A stretch of 7,016 bases of DNA. It comes from Methanobacterium sp. UBA294 (GTDB taxonomy: Archaea > Methanobacteriota > Methanobacteria > Methanobacteriales > Methanobacteriaceae). Shown piece by piece: positions 1 to 5,189 of the stretch (its first letter is position 1; each line of letters opens with the position of its first letter). The notes beneath the pieces were generated by a model. The model saw only the letters and a program-made list of their open reading frames with translations, had not been told where the DNA came from and made no database searches. Made by a program: the position numbers and the translations under genes. Where the stretch lies: contig DACB01000002.1 in assembly GCA_002494495.1 (NCBI GenBank), forward strand, positions 1-7,016. The letters are read 5' to 3'.

Positions 1-1
1 T

Positions 2-397
2 GAAAAGATAATAAGTAAATAGATAGCCAGCTATCAGAAAGAGACTTAGGGGTAGAATATAATAACTATCTCCGTCTCCAAAGAAACCACCCTCTATATT
101 ATTACCGGGGTCATGTGTTGCATTGGCATCAACTGCATCATGATCAATCTCCCCTTGTTGGCTGTTATTTGAATCTATTTGATCACTAGAATTGGAAGAG
201 TCAGGAGTGGAAGTTGTTGTTATTTGGGAAAAATCACATAGGCCATCTCCTGTAGCGTCAATGTAACGGGCACATTGCCCCGGATAAGGACAATTAACCA
301 TACCATAAGGACATCCTGCAGCACTGGAATCCCCACTTAAAGCCATAGCAGTTATGGCTGGTATTGAGGATAAGCCACTTATCAGCCGCTTTTTCAT
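2..397 (-). CDS. Secreted/membrane-anchored four-cysteine protein, C-terminus beyond window
   Basis: Open reading frame entering from the left edge; 132 codons are visible with no stop, so the gene is partial. It starts at ATG (397-395) behind a strong Shine-Dalgarno GGAGGAG (403-409 region), and the ATG overlaps the TGA of the upstream gene (ATGA), implying translational coupling. Visible layout: Lys/Arg start and hydrophobic signal-like segment (about 1-27), a Cys-rich stretch with C29, C36, C42 and C54 including CPYG and a DATGDGLCD loop (48-55) that resembles a Ca-binding D-x-x-x-DG-x-x-D turn, a Ser/Asn/Asp/Gln-rich linker (60-112), then a hydrophobic helix from about 113. Similar Cys-rich leaders precede membrane 4Fe-4S proteins in methanogens, as far as I recall, so an extracytoplasmic redox role is plausible. 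The function is not established, because the diagnostic C-terminal part is missing. Confidence 0.75.
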   Translation of the reverse strand, partial: MKKRLISGLSSIPAITAMALSGDSSAAGCPYGMVNCPYPGQCARYIDATGDGLCDFSQITTTSTPDSSNSSDQIDSNNSQQGEIDHDAVDANATHDPGNNIEGGFFGDGDSYYILPLSLFLIAGYLFTYYLF

Positions 398-726
398 GGT
401 TTACTCCTCCTTTTTGTGGGAATAAACATGTTCTTAGCCGATTTCCAGTAGTCACGGAAGTGGAAAATAGTTATCAAAGTTAAGGTTGTGCCAATTTCCA
501 CATGCCAGTACATAAACCCTTGATTTATTGGAGATTTAATTCCCAATGCCATGAAAATAAGTAATAAAAAACCGGCCACTCCAGAAATAATAAAAGCTAA
601 ACCGATTATAAAATTCCATAGATTTATGTGCAATCCTTTTTTTATAATTTTGAACTTATAAAAAGTGTATGTAATTAAATAAATTCCAAGGAAAGGTAAT
701 GTTGGTATTAATAGGTCATAACTCAT
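394..726 (-). CDS. Small membrane protein with His pair, DUF4405/cytochrome-b-like
   Basis: 110 aa integral membrane protein. Hydrophobic segments lie at about 5-24, 36-60 and 72-90, followed by a basic tail (KRRSKP). The last helix has the pattern WH75-V-E-I-G ... F-H89, with two histidines 14 residues apart. This is the spacing seen in b-type cytochrome helices and in DUF4405-like membrane domains; the third His usual in that motif (H-x3-H) is Tyr here (Y93). H33 sits at the start of the second helix. A quinone/haem or ferredoxin-linked electron-transfer role is inference only; a structural membrane partner without haem is equally possible. It starts at ATG with GAGGT (738-734) 7 nt upstream. 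Its stop overlaps the start of the Cys-rich protein gene, so the two are probably one operon and one complex. Confidence 0.75.
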   Translation of the reverse strand: MSYDLLIPTLPFLGIYLITYTFYKFKIIKKGLHINLWNFIIGLAFIISGVAGFLLLIFMALGIKSPINQGFMYWHVEIGTTLTLITIFHFRDYWKSAKNMFIPTKRRSKP

Positions 727-769
727 GAATTATACCTCTTTATAAATAAAAGTTCGTATTAATAAATAC

Positions 770-778
770 TATTTATAA
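770..778 (-). promoter_or_regulatory. TATA-like box of the membrane redox operon
   Basis: On the minus strand the sequence reads TTATAAATA within a very AT-rich stretch. A start of transcription about 25 nt downstream would fall near 748-750 and give a leader of roughly 22-25 nt before the ATG at 726, long enough to carry its GAGGT ribosome site. Placement is by pattern only. Confidence 0.35.
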
Positions 779-805
779 TAAAAATAATTTTTCCAAGTTT
801 ATACC

Positions 806-823
806 CAATTTTGACCAAAATTG
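806..823. repeat. Perfect inverted repeat CAATTTTG-AC-CAAAATTG
   Basis: Two 8-bp arms are exact reverse complements separated by 2 bp. The repeat lies upstream of the TATA-like box of the 394-726 gene and downstream of the DUF1922 gene stop. With so short a spacer it looks more like a dimeric protein-binding site than an RNA hairpin. A role as operator of the leftward redox operon is inference. Confidence 0.4.
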
Positions 824-824
824 T

Positions 825-857
825 AAAATTAAATTAAATTAAGAAAGTAATTAAAAA
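825..857 (-). terminator. Possible U-rich terminator after the DUF1922 gene
   Basis: Directly after the stop of the DUF1922 gene the minus strand is T-rich with several short T runs (TTTTT, TTTCTT, repeated AATTT). Archaeal transcription often ends at such U-rich tracts without a hairpin. The background is also AT-rich, so this is weak. Confidence 0.3.
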
Positions 858-1073
858 TTAACGAATTTTATCGGCGGTAGTAAATACAGCGCCACCGTAT
901 TTCTCTTCCTGTAGCTCTCTAATCAATTCTGCTGCAGTATCTGCATCCGGCGCTTTTTTTAGGATTTTCCTGTCTTTAATCTTTAAGATCTTCCCACAAA
1001 CACATTTTTTCTGCTTTGTTCCCTCACGGGCGTAGTTTGCCCGGCCACAGTTACACCTGAAGACTAGATACAT
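858..1073 (-). CDS. DUF1922 zinc-binding small protein (MTH1184-like)
   Basis: 71 aa from the ATG at 1073. The layout is a short beta region with a C7-x-C9 ... C24-x-C26 pair of CxC motifs that should bind one zinc, then an acidic helix rich in Ala/Glu (about 45-60) containing ELIRELQEEKYG, and a short polar tail. This matches the DUF1922 family, whose member MTH1184 of Methanothermobacter has a solution structure of about the same length (from memory); no molecular function is known. An upstream in-frame GTG at 1082 would add three residues, but the ATG is preceded by GTGAG at 4 nt and gives the length expected for the family. The gene follows the TraB-family gene by 11 bp (2 bp if GTG is used), so the two are very likely co-transcribed. 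Confidence 0.85.
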   Translation of the reverse strand: MYLVFRCNCGRANYAREGTKQKKCVCGKILKIKDRKILKKAPDADTAAELIRELQEEKYGGAVFTTADKIR

Positions 1074-1084
1074 AAAACTCACTT

Positions 1085-2278
1085 TTAATATCCTATTATT
1101 TTACTCACCAGGGGCCATAAAACGTTGGGTATGGCTATGAATGTACCGATGCTTGTACCGATGTTGGCTCCTATCACAACCAGCAACACTCTGAATAAAT
1201 TATTGTTCCACATTTCCCGGAAACTTTCACTTTTAGGGAGTTCTGCCAGGTCGTCCATGGAAACTTTCCTAAGTTTGGCCTCTACGATCCCTGCAAACCA
1301 TCCTGAAGCAAGTAAAGGGTGTATCACCGTTATTGGTGAGACAATAAAGGCGGTTATTGCAGAATAAATTTTAGAACCAGCAACCAGGGAACCTATAAAC
1401 CCCAATCCGCCGGTGAGCAGCACGAATTCCAAGAGGCTTGTGTTAATACTTACCCCCTGTAAGAAGGCTAGAAAAAATATCGCGATAAATATCACAGGTA
1501 TAGCAAATACCAGTAGTTTTGTGAGGGATACTTTGGAAGTTTTGATTTGTTGCAGTTCAGTTATTGGAGGTATCTTCTCTGGGTGGCTCATATATTCCTT
1601 AATCCCACTTTGATGTCCGGCCCCAACCACTGCAATCACCTGTCCATCGGATAAATCCAGAAGCATGCGGGCCATATAGGCATCTCTTTCATCAACCAGT
1701 ACTTGGTATGCATGGGGGGACATTTCTTCGAAGTATCCCATAACCTCGGCCAAGGTATCTCCTTCTTTTATCTTCTCGATATCTTCGAGGTCCTCATCTT
1801 TGGCAAATAAAGAGGCTATGATTCCATAGGCGAACTTCGCTTTCTCCCAAAAACTCATTTGATTAAGTGCTCTTTTAAGGGTGATCTGGATATCCCGGTC
1901 TATGAGAGCTACATTGGCCCCTACTTCTTCGGCGGCTTCAATTGCAGCCATCATCTCTGCCCCAGGTTTAACCCCGACTTCATCACCAATCTTTTTCTGC
2001 ATATAAGAAAGGAAACCACTGGCAAGAAAGGCGGTTAATTGGTCGCTTTTTATTATTTCCCTGATGTTAATTTCTTTATCAGGTTTTTCACCTGTGGCTT
2101 CCATTTTAAGGTTATGGTAACGGTTCATATCTAATTCAACTGCCACCACATCCGGTCTGGTTTCGAGAATAGCTCTCTTAACTTCTTCTACGCTTTTTTC
2201 AGAAACATGTGCCGTACCAATAATTTTAAGGGATGGTTCTCTTACTGGTTCAGGTTCTTTGGTTAATTCAGAATCCAT
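1085..2278 (-). CDS. TraB-family (TraB/PrgY/Tiki superfamily) membrane protein
   Basis: 397 aa. The N-terminal domain (about 15-235) carries the hallmarks of the TraB/Tiki superfamily: two GxxH motifs (GTAH at 21-24 and GAGH at 219-222), a conserved acidic VAVELD (45-50) followed by R53-Y54, and the E197-R198-D199 region. The C-terminal part is membrane-embedded, with hydrophobic segments at about 253-276, 281-300, 305-333 and 361-392. Bacterial relatives (TraB/PrgY) limit the activity of sex pheromones and animal Tiki proteins are metal-dependent proteases; the archaeal role is unknown, and a metal-dependent membrane hydrolase is inference. The length is normal for the archaeal family. The start ATG has TGATC (2286-2282) 3-4 nt upstream, matching the 16S anti-SD. 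The gene is followed within 11 bp by the DUF1922 gene. An 82-bp gap separates it from comB upstream. Confidence 0.9.
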   Translation of the reverse strand: MDSELTKEPEPVREPSLKIIGTAHVSEKSVEEVKRAILETRPDVVAVELDMNRYHNLKMEATGEKPDKEINIREIIKSDQLTAFLASGFLSYMQKKIGDEVGVKPGAEMMAAIEAAEEVGANVALIDRDIQITLKRALNQMSFWEKAKFAYGIIASLFAKDEDLEDIEKIKEGDTLAEVMGYFEEMSPHAYQVLVDERDAYMARMLLDLSDGQVIAVVGAGHQSGIKEYMSHPEKIPPITELQQIKTSKVSLTKLLVFAIPVIFIAIFFLAFLQGVSINTSLLEFVLLTGGLGFIGSLVAGSKIYSAITAFIVSPITVIHPLLASGWFAGIVEAKLRKVSMDDLAELPKSESFREMWNNNLFRVLLVVIGANIGTSIGTFIAIPNVLWPLVSKIIGY

Positions 2279-2360
2279 AATAGATCATTTTATAATTTGT
2301 TTTAAATTTCCATCAAATAGAATAAACTTTAAATTTTTAAGTAATTTTTATTTATCATTT

Positions 2361-3041
2361 TTATTTAAATGACTCGAATTTTTTTATAACTCCATCTTTA
2401 TAGAGGGGAACTGTGTTATATATATTTCTCATTAGTGAAAATTTGATGTCCTTTCTGAGCCCTAAATCAAGTAGACGAAGGGCAGAGTTGGACTCTAATA
2501 CAGCAACATCCACCTTTTCCGGATCAGTTGATGCCAGTACTGCTGCTAAAGCTTCTTCATCTAATTCATGGTCCTGTAAATAAGAAATTATTTCTCCTGC
2601 AGCTAAAAAATCTTCAATAACAAATTCATCTTTTACACCAGCCATAACTACTTCAACATGATTTTTTGCAAGCTCTGATGCTTTAGACGCCACTGCATGG
2701 GCATTTAAAAAAGATCCAATGAGAATTGTCGAAGCAGATATATTCTCCAGTATCCTGGTTCCATTGCTGGTAGTTAATACCAGCACATCACCTTGGAAGT
2801 TCCTGATATCTACAGGGGAGTTGCCAACATCAAATCCTTCTATCTTTGCCCCTTCTCTTTCACCTGCAAGGATGTATTTGTGTTTATCTGCTAAATGCAC
2901 TGCTTCATGAATTTCTTTGACTGGGATAACACTTTTAAAACTTTGAAGAGCGGTTGTTATAGTTGCACTGGCTCTTAGTGCATCTACCATTATTGCAACG
3001 TCTTTAGAATTAGACCCATTTAGATTAAGGGAAACTCTCAT
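2361..3041 (-). CDS. comB: 2-phosphosulfolactate phosphatase, coenzyme M biosynthesis
   Basis: 226 aa from the ATG at 3041. ComB hydrolyses (2R)-2-phospho-3-sulfolactate to sulfolactate (EC 3.1.3.71), the second step of the phosphoenolpyruvate route to coenzyme M, in the cytoplasm and Mg-dependent. Family signatures are visible: D20-ALRAS near the N-terminus, GERxGxKxxGFDxGNSP at 60-76, TTSNGT at 90-95, and AG (134-135) ... F-x-x-ED (E143, D144). The length matches the family and no key motif is missing. In-frame TTG (3053) and GTG (3050) starts lie upstream, but the ATG has GGTG (3051-3048) with a 6-nt spacer, so the ATG is preferred. The gene stands between the TRAM gene and the TraB gene, all on the minus strand. 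A T-rich tract upstream suggests it is transcribed separately from the TRAM gene. Its product feeds the cofactor used by methyl-coenzyme M reductase, the target of the genes further right. Confidence 0.93.
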   Translation of the reverse strand: MRVSLNLNGSNSKDVAIMVDALRASATITTALQSFKSVIPVKEIHEAVHLADKHKYILAGEREGAKIEGFDVGNSPVDIRNFQGDVLVLTTSNGTRILENISASTILIGSFLNAHAVASKASELAKNHVEVVMAGVKDEFVIEDFLAAGEIISYLQDHELDEEALAAVLASTDPEKVDVAVLESNSALRLLDLGLRKDIKFSLMRNIYNTVPLYKDGVIKKFESFK

Positions 3042-3067
3042 AAAAGACACCAAAATAAAATAGAGTT

Positions 3068-3082
3068 AAAAAAAAATAAAAA
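3068..3082 (-). terminator. U-rich terminator after the TRAM gene
   Basis: The minus strand reads TTTTT-A-TTTTTTTTT about 65 nt beyond the TRAM gene stop and 26 nt before the comB ATG. Long T tracts of this kind are typical archaeal terminators. It also limits where a comB promoter can lie; no clear comB TATA box was found. Confidence 0.5.
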
Positions 3083-3148
3083 CTTAATTCTTTGTACTTG
3101 GTCAAATCCATGAAAATTAGAGAGACATTGTTAAGATAAATCTATTTA

Positions 3149-3358
3149 TTATACTTTCTCGCCGAAAGCAAATCTCCTTCTTACAGAGGTTATTCTTACT
3201 TTTACCTCGTCACCTACTTTTGTATCAGGCACAAATACAACAAAACCTTCAATTCTAGTAATGCCGTCGCCTTCTTTACCTACATCTTCAATTTTTACTT
3301 CGTATTCTTCTCCTTCTTGAATAGGAGCAGTTTTCGGACCATCATCTGTTCTAAACAA
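3149..3358 (-). CDS. TRAM-domain small RNA-binding protein
   Basis: 69 aa protein made almost entirely of a TRAM domain (about 13-69), with the pattern EYEVKIEDVGKEGDGI, then GFVVFVPDTKVGD, then VRITSVRRRFAFGE. The TRAM fold is an OB-like beta barrel that binds RNA; stand-alone archaeal TRAM proteins have been described as cold-responsive RNA chaperones in Methanolobus/Methanococcoides (family knowledge). A short polar N-terminal tail (FRTDDGPKT) precedes it. The start chosen is TTG at 3358: it yields M-F-x-x-D-x-G, the usual beginning of this family, and has GGATGTGA (3371-3364) 5 nt upstream. The alternative GTG at 3367 would sit inside that ribosome site. The gene has its own strong promoter, consistent with an abundant protein, and is divergent from the mmp operon. 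Confidence 0.9.
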   Translation of the reverse strand: MFRTDDGPKTAPIQEGEEYEVKIEDVGKEGDGITRIEGFVVFVPDTKVGDEVKVRITSVRRRFAFGEKV

Positions 3359-3363
3359 TTTAT

Positions 3364-3371
3364 TCACATCC
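3364..3371 (-). promoter_or_regulatory. Ribosome binding site deciding a TTG start (TRAM gene)
   Basis: The minus strand reads GGATGTGA, containing GTGA complementary to the 16S rRNA 3' end, 5 nt before TTG (3358-3356). An in-frame GTG (3367-3365) lies within the site itself, so it would lack a properly spaced site of its own. Confidence 0.5.
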
Positions 3372-3418
3372 TTTGACCAACATAAAGCGGTCTTGTATTA
3401 CTTTTTTATAAAACAAAA

Positions 3419-3426
3419 TATATAAA
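3419..3426 (-). promoter_or_regulatory. Consensus archaeal TATA box with BRE for the TRAM gene
   Basis: The minus strand reads AAAGA-TTTATATA: a purine-rich BRE-like element (3431-3427) directly followed by a perfect TTTATATA box. Transcription should start near 3395-3400, leaving a leader of about 35-40 nt. This is the best promoter match in the window and predicts high expression. Confidence 0.7.
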
Positions 3427-3479
3427 TCTTTGGTGAAAATCATAGTTTCTAAAAAAAACTTTTCTTCGGTACTTTTTTC

Positions 3480-3516
3480 ATAATTGGATTTAATTTAAAA
3501 TTTATAATTGGATTTA
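3480..3516. repeat. Direct repeat ATAATTGGATTTA, twice at 24-bp spacing
   Basis: Identical 13-bp copies lie at 3480-3492 and 3504-3516 in the divergent region between the TRAM and mmp genes. Each is followed by a similar TTAAAATT sequence, so the repeat unit is about 24 bp with one small shift. Duplicated sites in a divergent promoter region suggest a regulator binding site; the AT-rich background lowers certainty. Confidence 0.45.
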
Positions 3517-3569
3517 TAGTTAAAATTATCAGATCAAAAAAATTAGCTACCAGTTAGGAGTTTATTTAA

Positions 3570-3620
3570 TTATATAAAAATTTAGCAACTAAGTAAGGTT
3601 AATTTATTTAAATTATATCC
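3570..3620 (+). promoter_or_regulatory. Candidate promoter(s) of the mmp17-mmp7 operon
   Basis: There are two possible TATA boxes: TTATATAA (3570-3577), which would give a leader of about 40 nt, and AATTATAT (3611-3618), centred about 26 nt before the GTG at 3640, which would give a leaderless mRNA. No ribosome site precedes that GTG, which favours the second. The rest of 3427-3639 holds only the repeats and palindromes listed separately; no gene is visible there. Confidence 0.4.
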
Positions 3621-3637
3621 GGATATATTATAATATA
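3614..3637. repeat. Two overlapping 14-bp palindromes before the mmp17-like start
   Basis: TATATCCGGATATA (3614-3627) and TATATTATAATATA (3624-3637) are each perfect palindromes and share 4 bp. They end 3 bp before the GTG start and overlap the likely TATA/transcription start area, a place where a bound dimer would block transcription. The CCGG-centred one is the more distinctive in this AT-rich DNA. Confidence 0.45.
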
Positions 3638-3639
3638 AA

Positions 3640-4212
3640 GTGATAAAAAATAAAGGAACCATCCCCAAGATCATGAAAATTGCAACCACACCCATGTGTC
3701 ATGAAATATTACGCCTTGCCGGTGTCTCAGAGTACCATATAATTAAAGATGGAATGTATGAGGATATGGATGTGGCTGTGGTTCTATCTGAGACGGAAAC
3801 TCATGATGATACTTCCACTTTATATATTAAGTTGAAAATAAACACATTTCATCAGATTGAGGACAGTATAAAATTGGTCTCCGAAAGGTTAGGTACTGAG
3901 CCAATTAAGGAAGACATTGATGCAGGGTTATCCAACCAGCAAAGGGATGAAAACAGGGGAATTAGGGTTAAAACCTACTCCCAATTTTTAAGCGAAATAG
4001 CAGAAGACATGGGATTTACCATAGTTAACGATGAATCCTATGATTATTTAATTTATCCCGATTACCTGAGGGAAGAATTAGAAAAAAAGATACAAGTAGC
4101 TGGTGAAAGTGCGGTTGAATTGCCATCACACAAAAATGCCCCACAAAATCCGGTTAAAAGAGCTCAATTAAGATATCAAATTCTGGAGAGTCGTACATGT
4201 ATGAAACATTAA
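3640..4212 (+). CDS. Putative methanogenesis marker protein 17 (Mmp17-like)
   Basis: 190 aa soluble protein with no membrane segment. Its second half ends in a charged, probably flexible tail (about 145-190). The core starts with KIATTPMCHEILRLAGV (13-29), then MDVAVVLSET (43-52), then IKLKINTFHQIEDSI (63-77). Cysteines are C20 and C187 only. Its length, its position immediately before mmp7 and the methanogen context fit Mmp17, a methanogen-only family. I identify it from context and length more than from residues, so another marker family is possible. From family knowledge, Mmp17 and Mmp7 belong to the complex that activates methyl-coenzyme M reductase. The GTG start lacks a ribosome site and fits a leaderless mRNA. 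The alternative ATG at 3673 gives 179 aa beginning MKIATTPMC, which looks like a natural N-terminus, but it too lacks a well-spaced site. It overlaps mmp7 by 16 bp, so the two are co-translated. Confidence 0.6.
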   Translation: MIKNKGTIPKIMKIATTPMCHEILRLAGVSEYHIIKDGMYEDMDVAVVLSETETHDDTSTLYIKLKINTFHQIEDSIKLVSERLGTEPIKEDIDAGLSNQQRDENRGIRVKTYSQFLSEIAEDMGFTIVNDESYDYLIYPDYLREELEKKIQVAGESAVELPSHKNAPQNPVKRAQLRYQILESRTCMKH

Positions 4213-5108
4213 CTTACATTGGTGGAGTCCATAAACACGAAGAATTAGTTGAACTTATTGAGGATCTGGGTGGCTTTGTTCTTCAAGAAACAGTGACCCA
4301 GATGGATCTGGTTTTAACACTTGCAGTCCCAATAGAAGACGTAGTTAAAGTTGAAGAAAAGGCCAAAGAACTATTGGGAAAAATTAAGGTAGCACCAATG
4401 GCAGGGACTGAGATAGCCATTGTATCACCCACCCTCGCTCGGCAACATCTTCCCCATGCTGCCTGTGATATATCTGAGTACCTGAGGCGTTATGGTGCTA
4501 AAGATAACATGATCGGGTTACAGAGAGGGGCTGGTAAGGGTATCAGCTGGATATCTGAAGATGAAAAAAGATTAATTGAGGAGCATGACCTAGCAGTTTT
4601 TGCCCTGGGAAGCTTCAGGGACTGTATCCTGGATAAAACACACTTATTTGATGATATCGAAATACCAGTGGTGGTTACTGGCGCCCCAGAAATGGATGTT
4701 AAGGACATACCAGGTGCAGATGCTTATATTGGAGGTTTAGGAAGAATACCCCGGAGACTTAAGAGGGGAGAAAATATCAGGGCACTTAGGAATCTGGTAG
4801 ATGCAATTGAGGGAATACTGGATCAGAAAAGAGTGGATATGGCGGATGACCCACCTATAGTGCCTTCTATATTAGTAAAGACGGAAATAGAATATCAAGT
4901 ACCAGCGGTAAAGGAAATTTACTCACCCGCCCCTGTGGTAAGTCAGTTAGATGGGGTAAGAGTTAAGTTAGACTATGATACTTACCATGAACAGGTAGAA
5001 GAAGTGGTGGTGAATGACTACCGACTAGGAGATGTTTCAGAAATACATAAATCCAAGATGTATGATTATACATTGGTTAAACTCCTGCCTGAAACTTCAA
5101 TTATATAA
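4197..5108 (+). CDS. mmp7: Methanogenesis marker protein 7 (Mmp7)
   Basis: 303 aa soluble protein that I recognise as methanogenesis marker 7, a family confined to methanogens and related alkane-metabolising archaea. Characteristic stretches are YIGGVHKHEELVELIEDLGG (7-26), VAPMAGTEIAIVSPTLA (65-81), HLPHAACDISEYLRRYGA (84-101) and GADAYIGGLGRIPRRLKRGE (173-192). Two cysteines, C90 and C143, are the only ones present. Family knowledge: Mmp7 has been found with McrC, Mmp17, Mmp3 and the A2 ATPase in a complex that reduces Ni in coenzyme F430 to activate methyl-coenzyme M reductase, and that carries complex iron-sulfur clusters (from memory of recent structural work). The start ATG has GGAGAG (4185-4190) 6 nt upstream, inside the end of the preceding gene. 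The length is normal for the family. Confidence 0.9.
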   Translation: MYETLTYIGGVHKHEELVELIEDLGGFVLQETVTQMDLVLTLAVPIEDVVKVEEKAKELLGKIKVAPMAGTEIAIVSPTLARQHLPHAACDISEYLRRYGAKDNMIGLQRGAGKGISWISEDEKRLIEEHDLAVFALGSFRDCILDKTHLFDDIEIPVVVTGAPEMDVKDIPGADAYIGGLGRIPRRLKRGENIRALRNLVDAIEGILDQKRVDMADDPPIVPSILVKTEIEYQVPAVKEIYSPAPVVSQLDGVRVKLDYDTYHEQVEEVVVNDYRLGDVSEIHKSKMYDYTLVKLLPETSII

Positions 5109-5165
5109 ATAAGACTTTAGCTGAGAATCGTTAATAAATGGGACTAATAAACAGGATTTATCAAG

Positions 5166-5173
5166 TTTTTTTT
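5166..5173 (+). terminator. T8 tract after mmp7
   Basis: Eight consecutive T residues lie 58 nt after the mmp7 stop with no stable hairpin before them. This is consistent with archaeal U-tract termination of the mmp17-mmp7 transcript, although the next gene's ribosome site follows only 7 nt later, so partial read-through is possible. Confidence 0.45.
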
Positions 5174-5179
5174 AAATAT

Positions 5180-5184
5180 GAGGT
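5180..5184 (+). promoter_or_regulatory. Ribosome binding site deciding the phosphoesterase start
   Basis: GAGGT lies 5 nt before the ATG at 5190. The earlier in-frame ATG at 5178 overlaps this site and has none of its own, so 5190 is the likely start. Confidence 0.7.
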
Positions 5185-5189
5185 TTTTC

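Noticed and set aside
1125..1613. Plus-strand open frames of 80 and 66 codons (1125-1367, 1413-1613)
   Set aside because: They lie antisense within the TraB-family gene, have no ribosome site and no recognisable domain; the minus-strand protein explains the region.
2279..2360. Promoter or terminator between comB and the TraB gene
   Set aside because: AT-rich throughout with no convincing TATA box or T tract on the minus strand; cannot decide whether the genes are co-transcribed.
2719..2910. Plus-strand 63-codon frame
   Set aside because: Antisense to comB, whose conserved motifs span this stretch.
3427..3639. Possible CRISPR-like repeats in the divergent region
   Set aside because: Only two copies of a 13-bp AT-rich motif at 24-bp spacing, with no unique spacers and no cas genes nearby.
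4490..4708. Minus-strand 72-codon frame
   Set aside because: Shadow of mmp7; composition is Ser/Ile-rich with no domain.
5109..5189. Possible tRNA or small RNA between mmp7 and the phosphoesterase
   Set aside because: No cloverleaf arms, T-loop motif or stable hairpin could be found; only a T8 tract and a ribosome site are visible.
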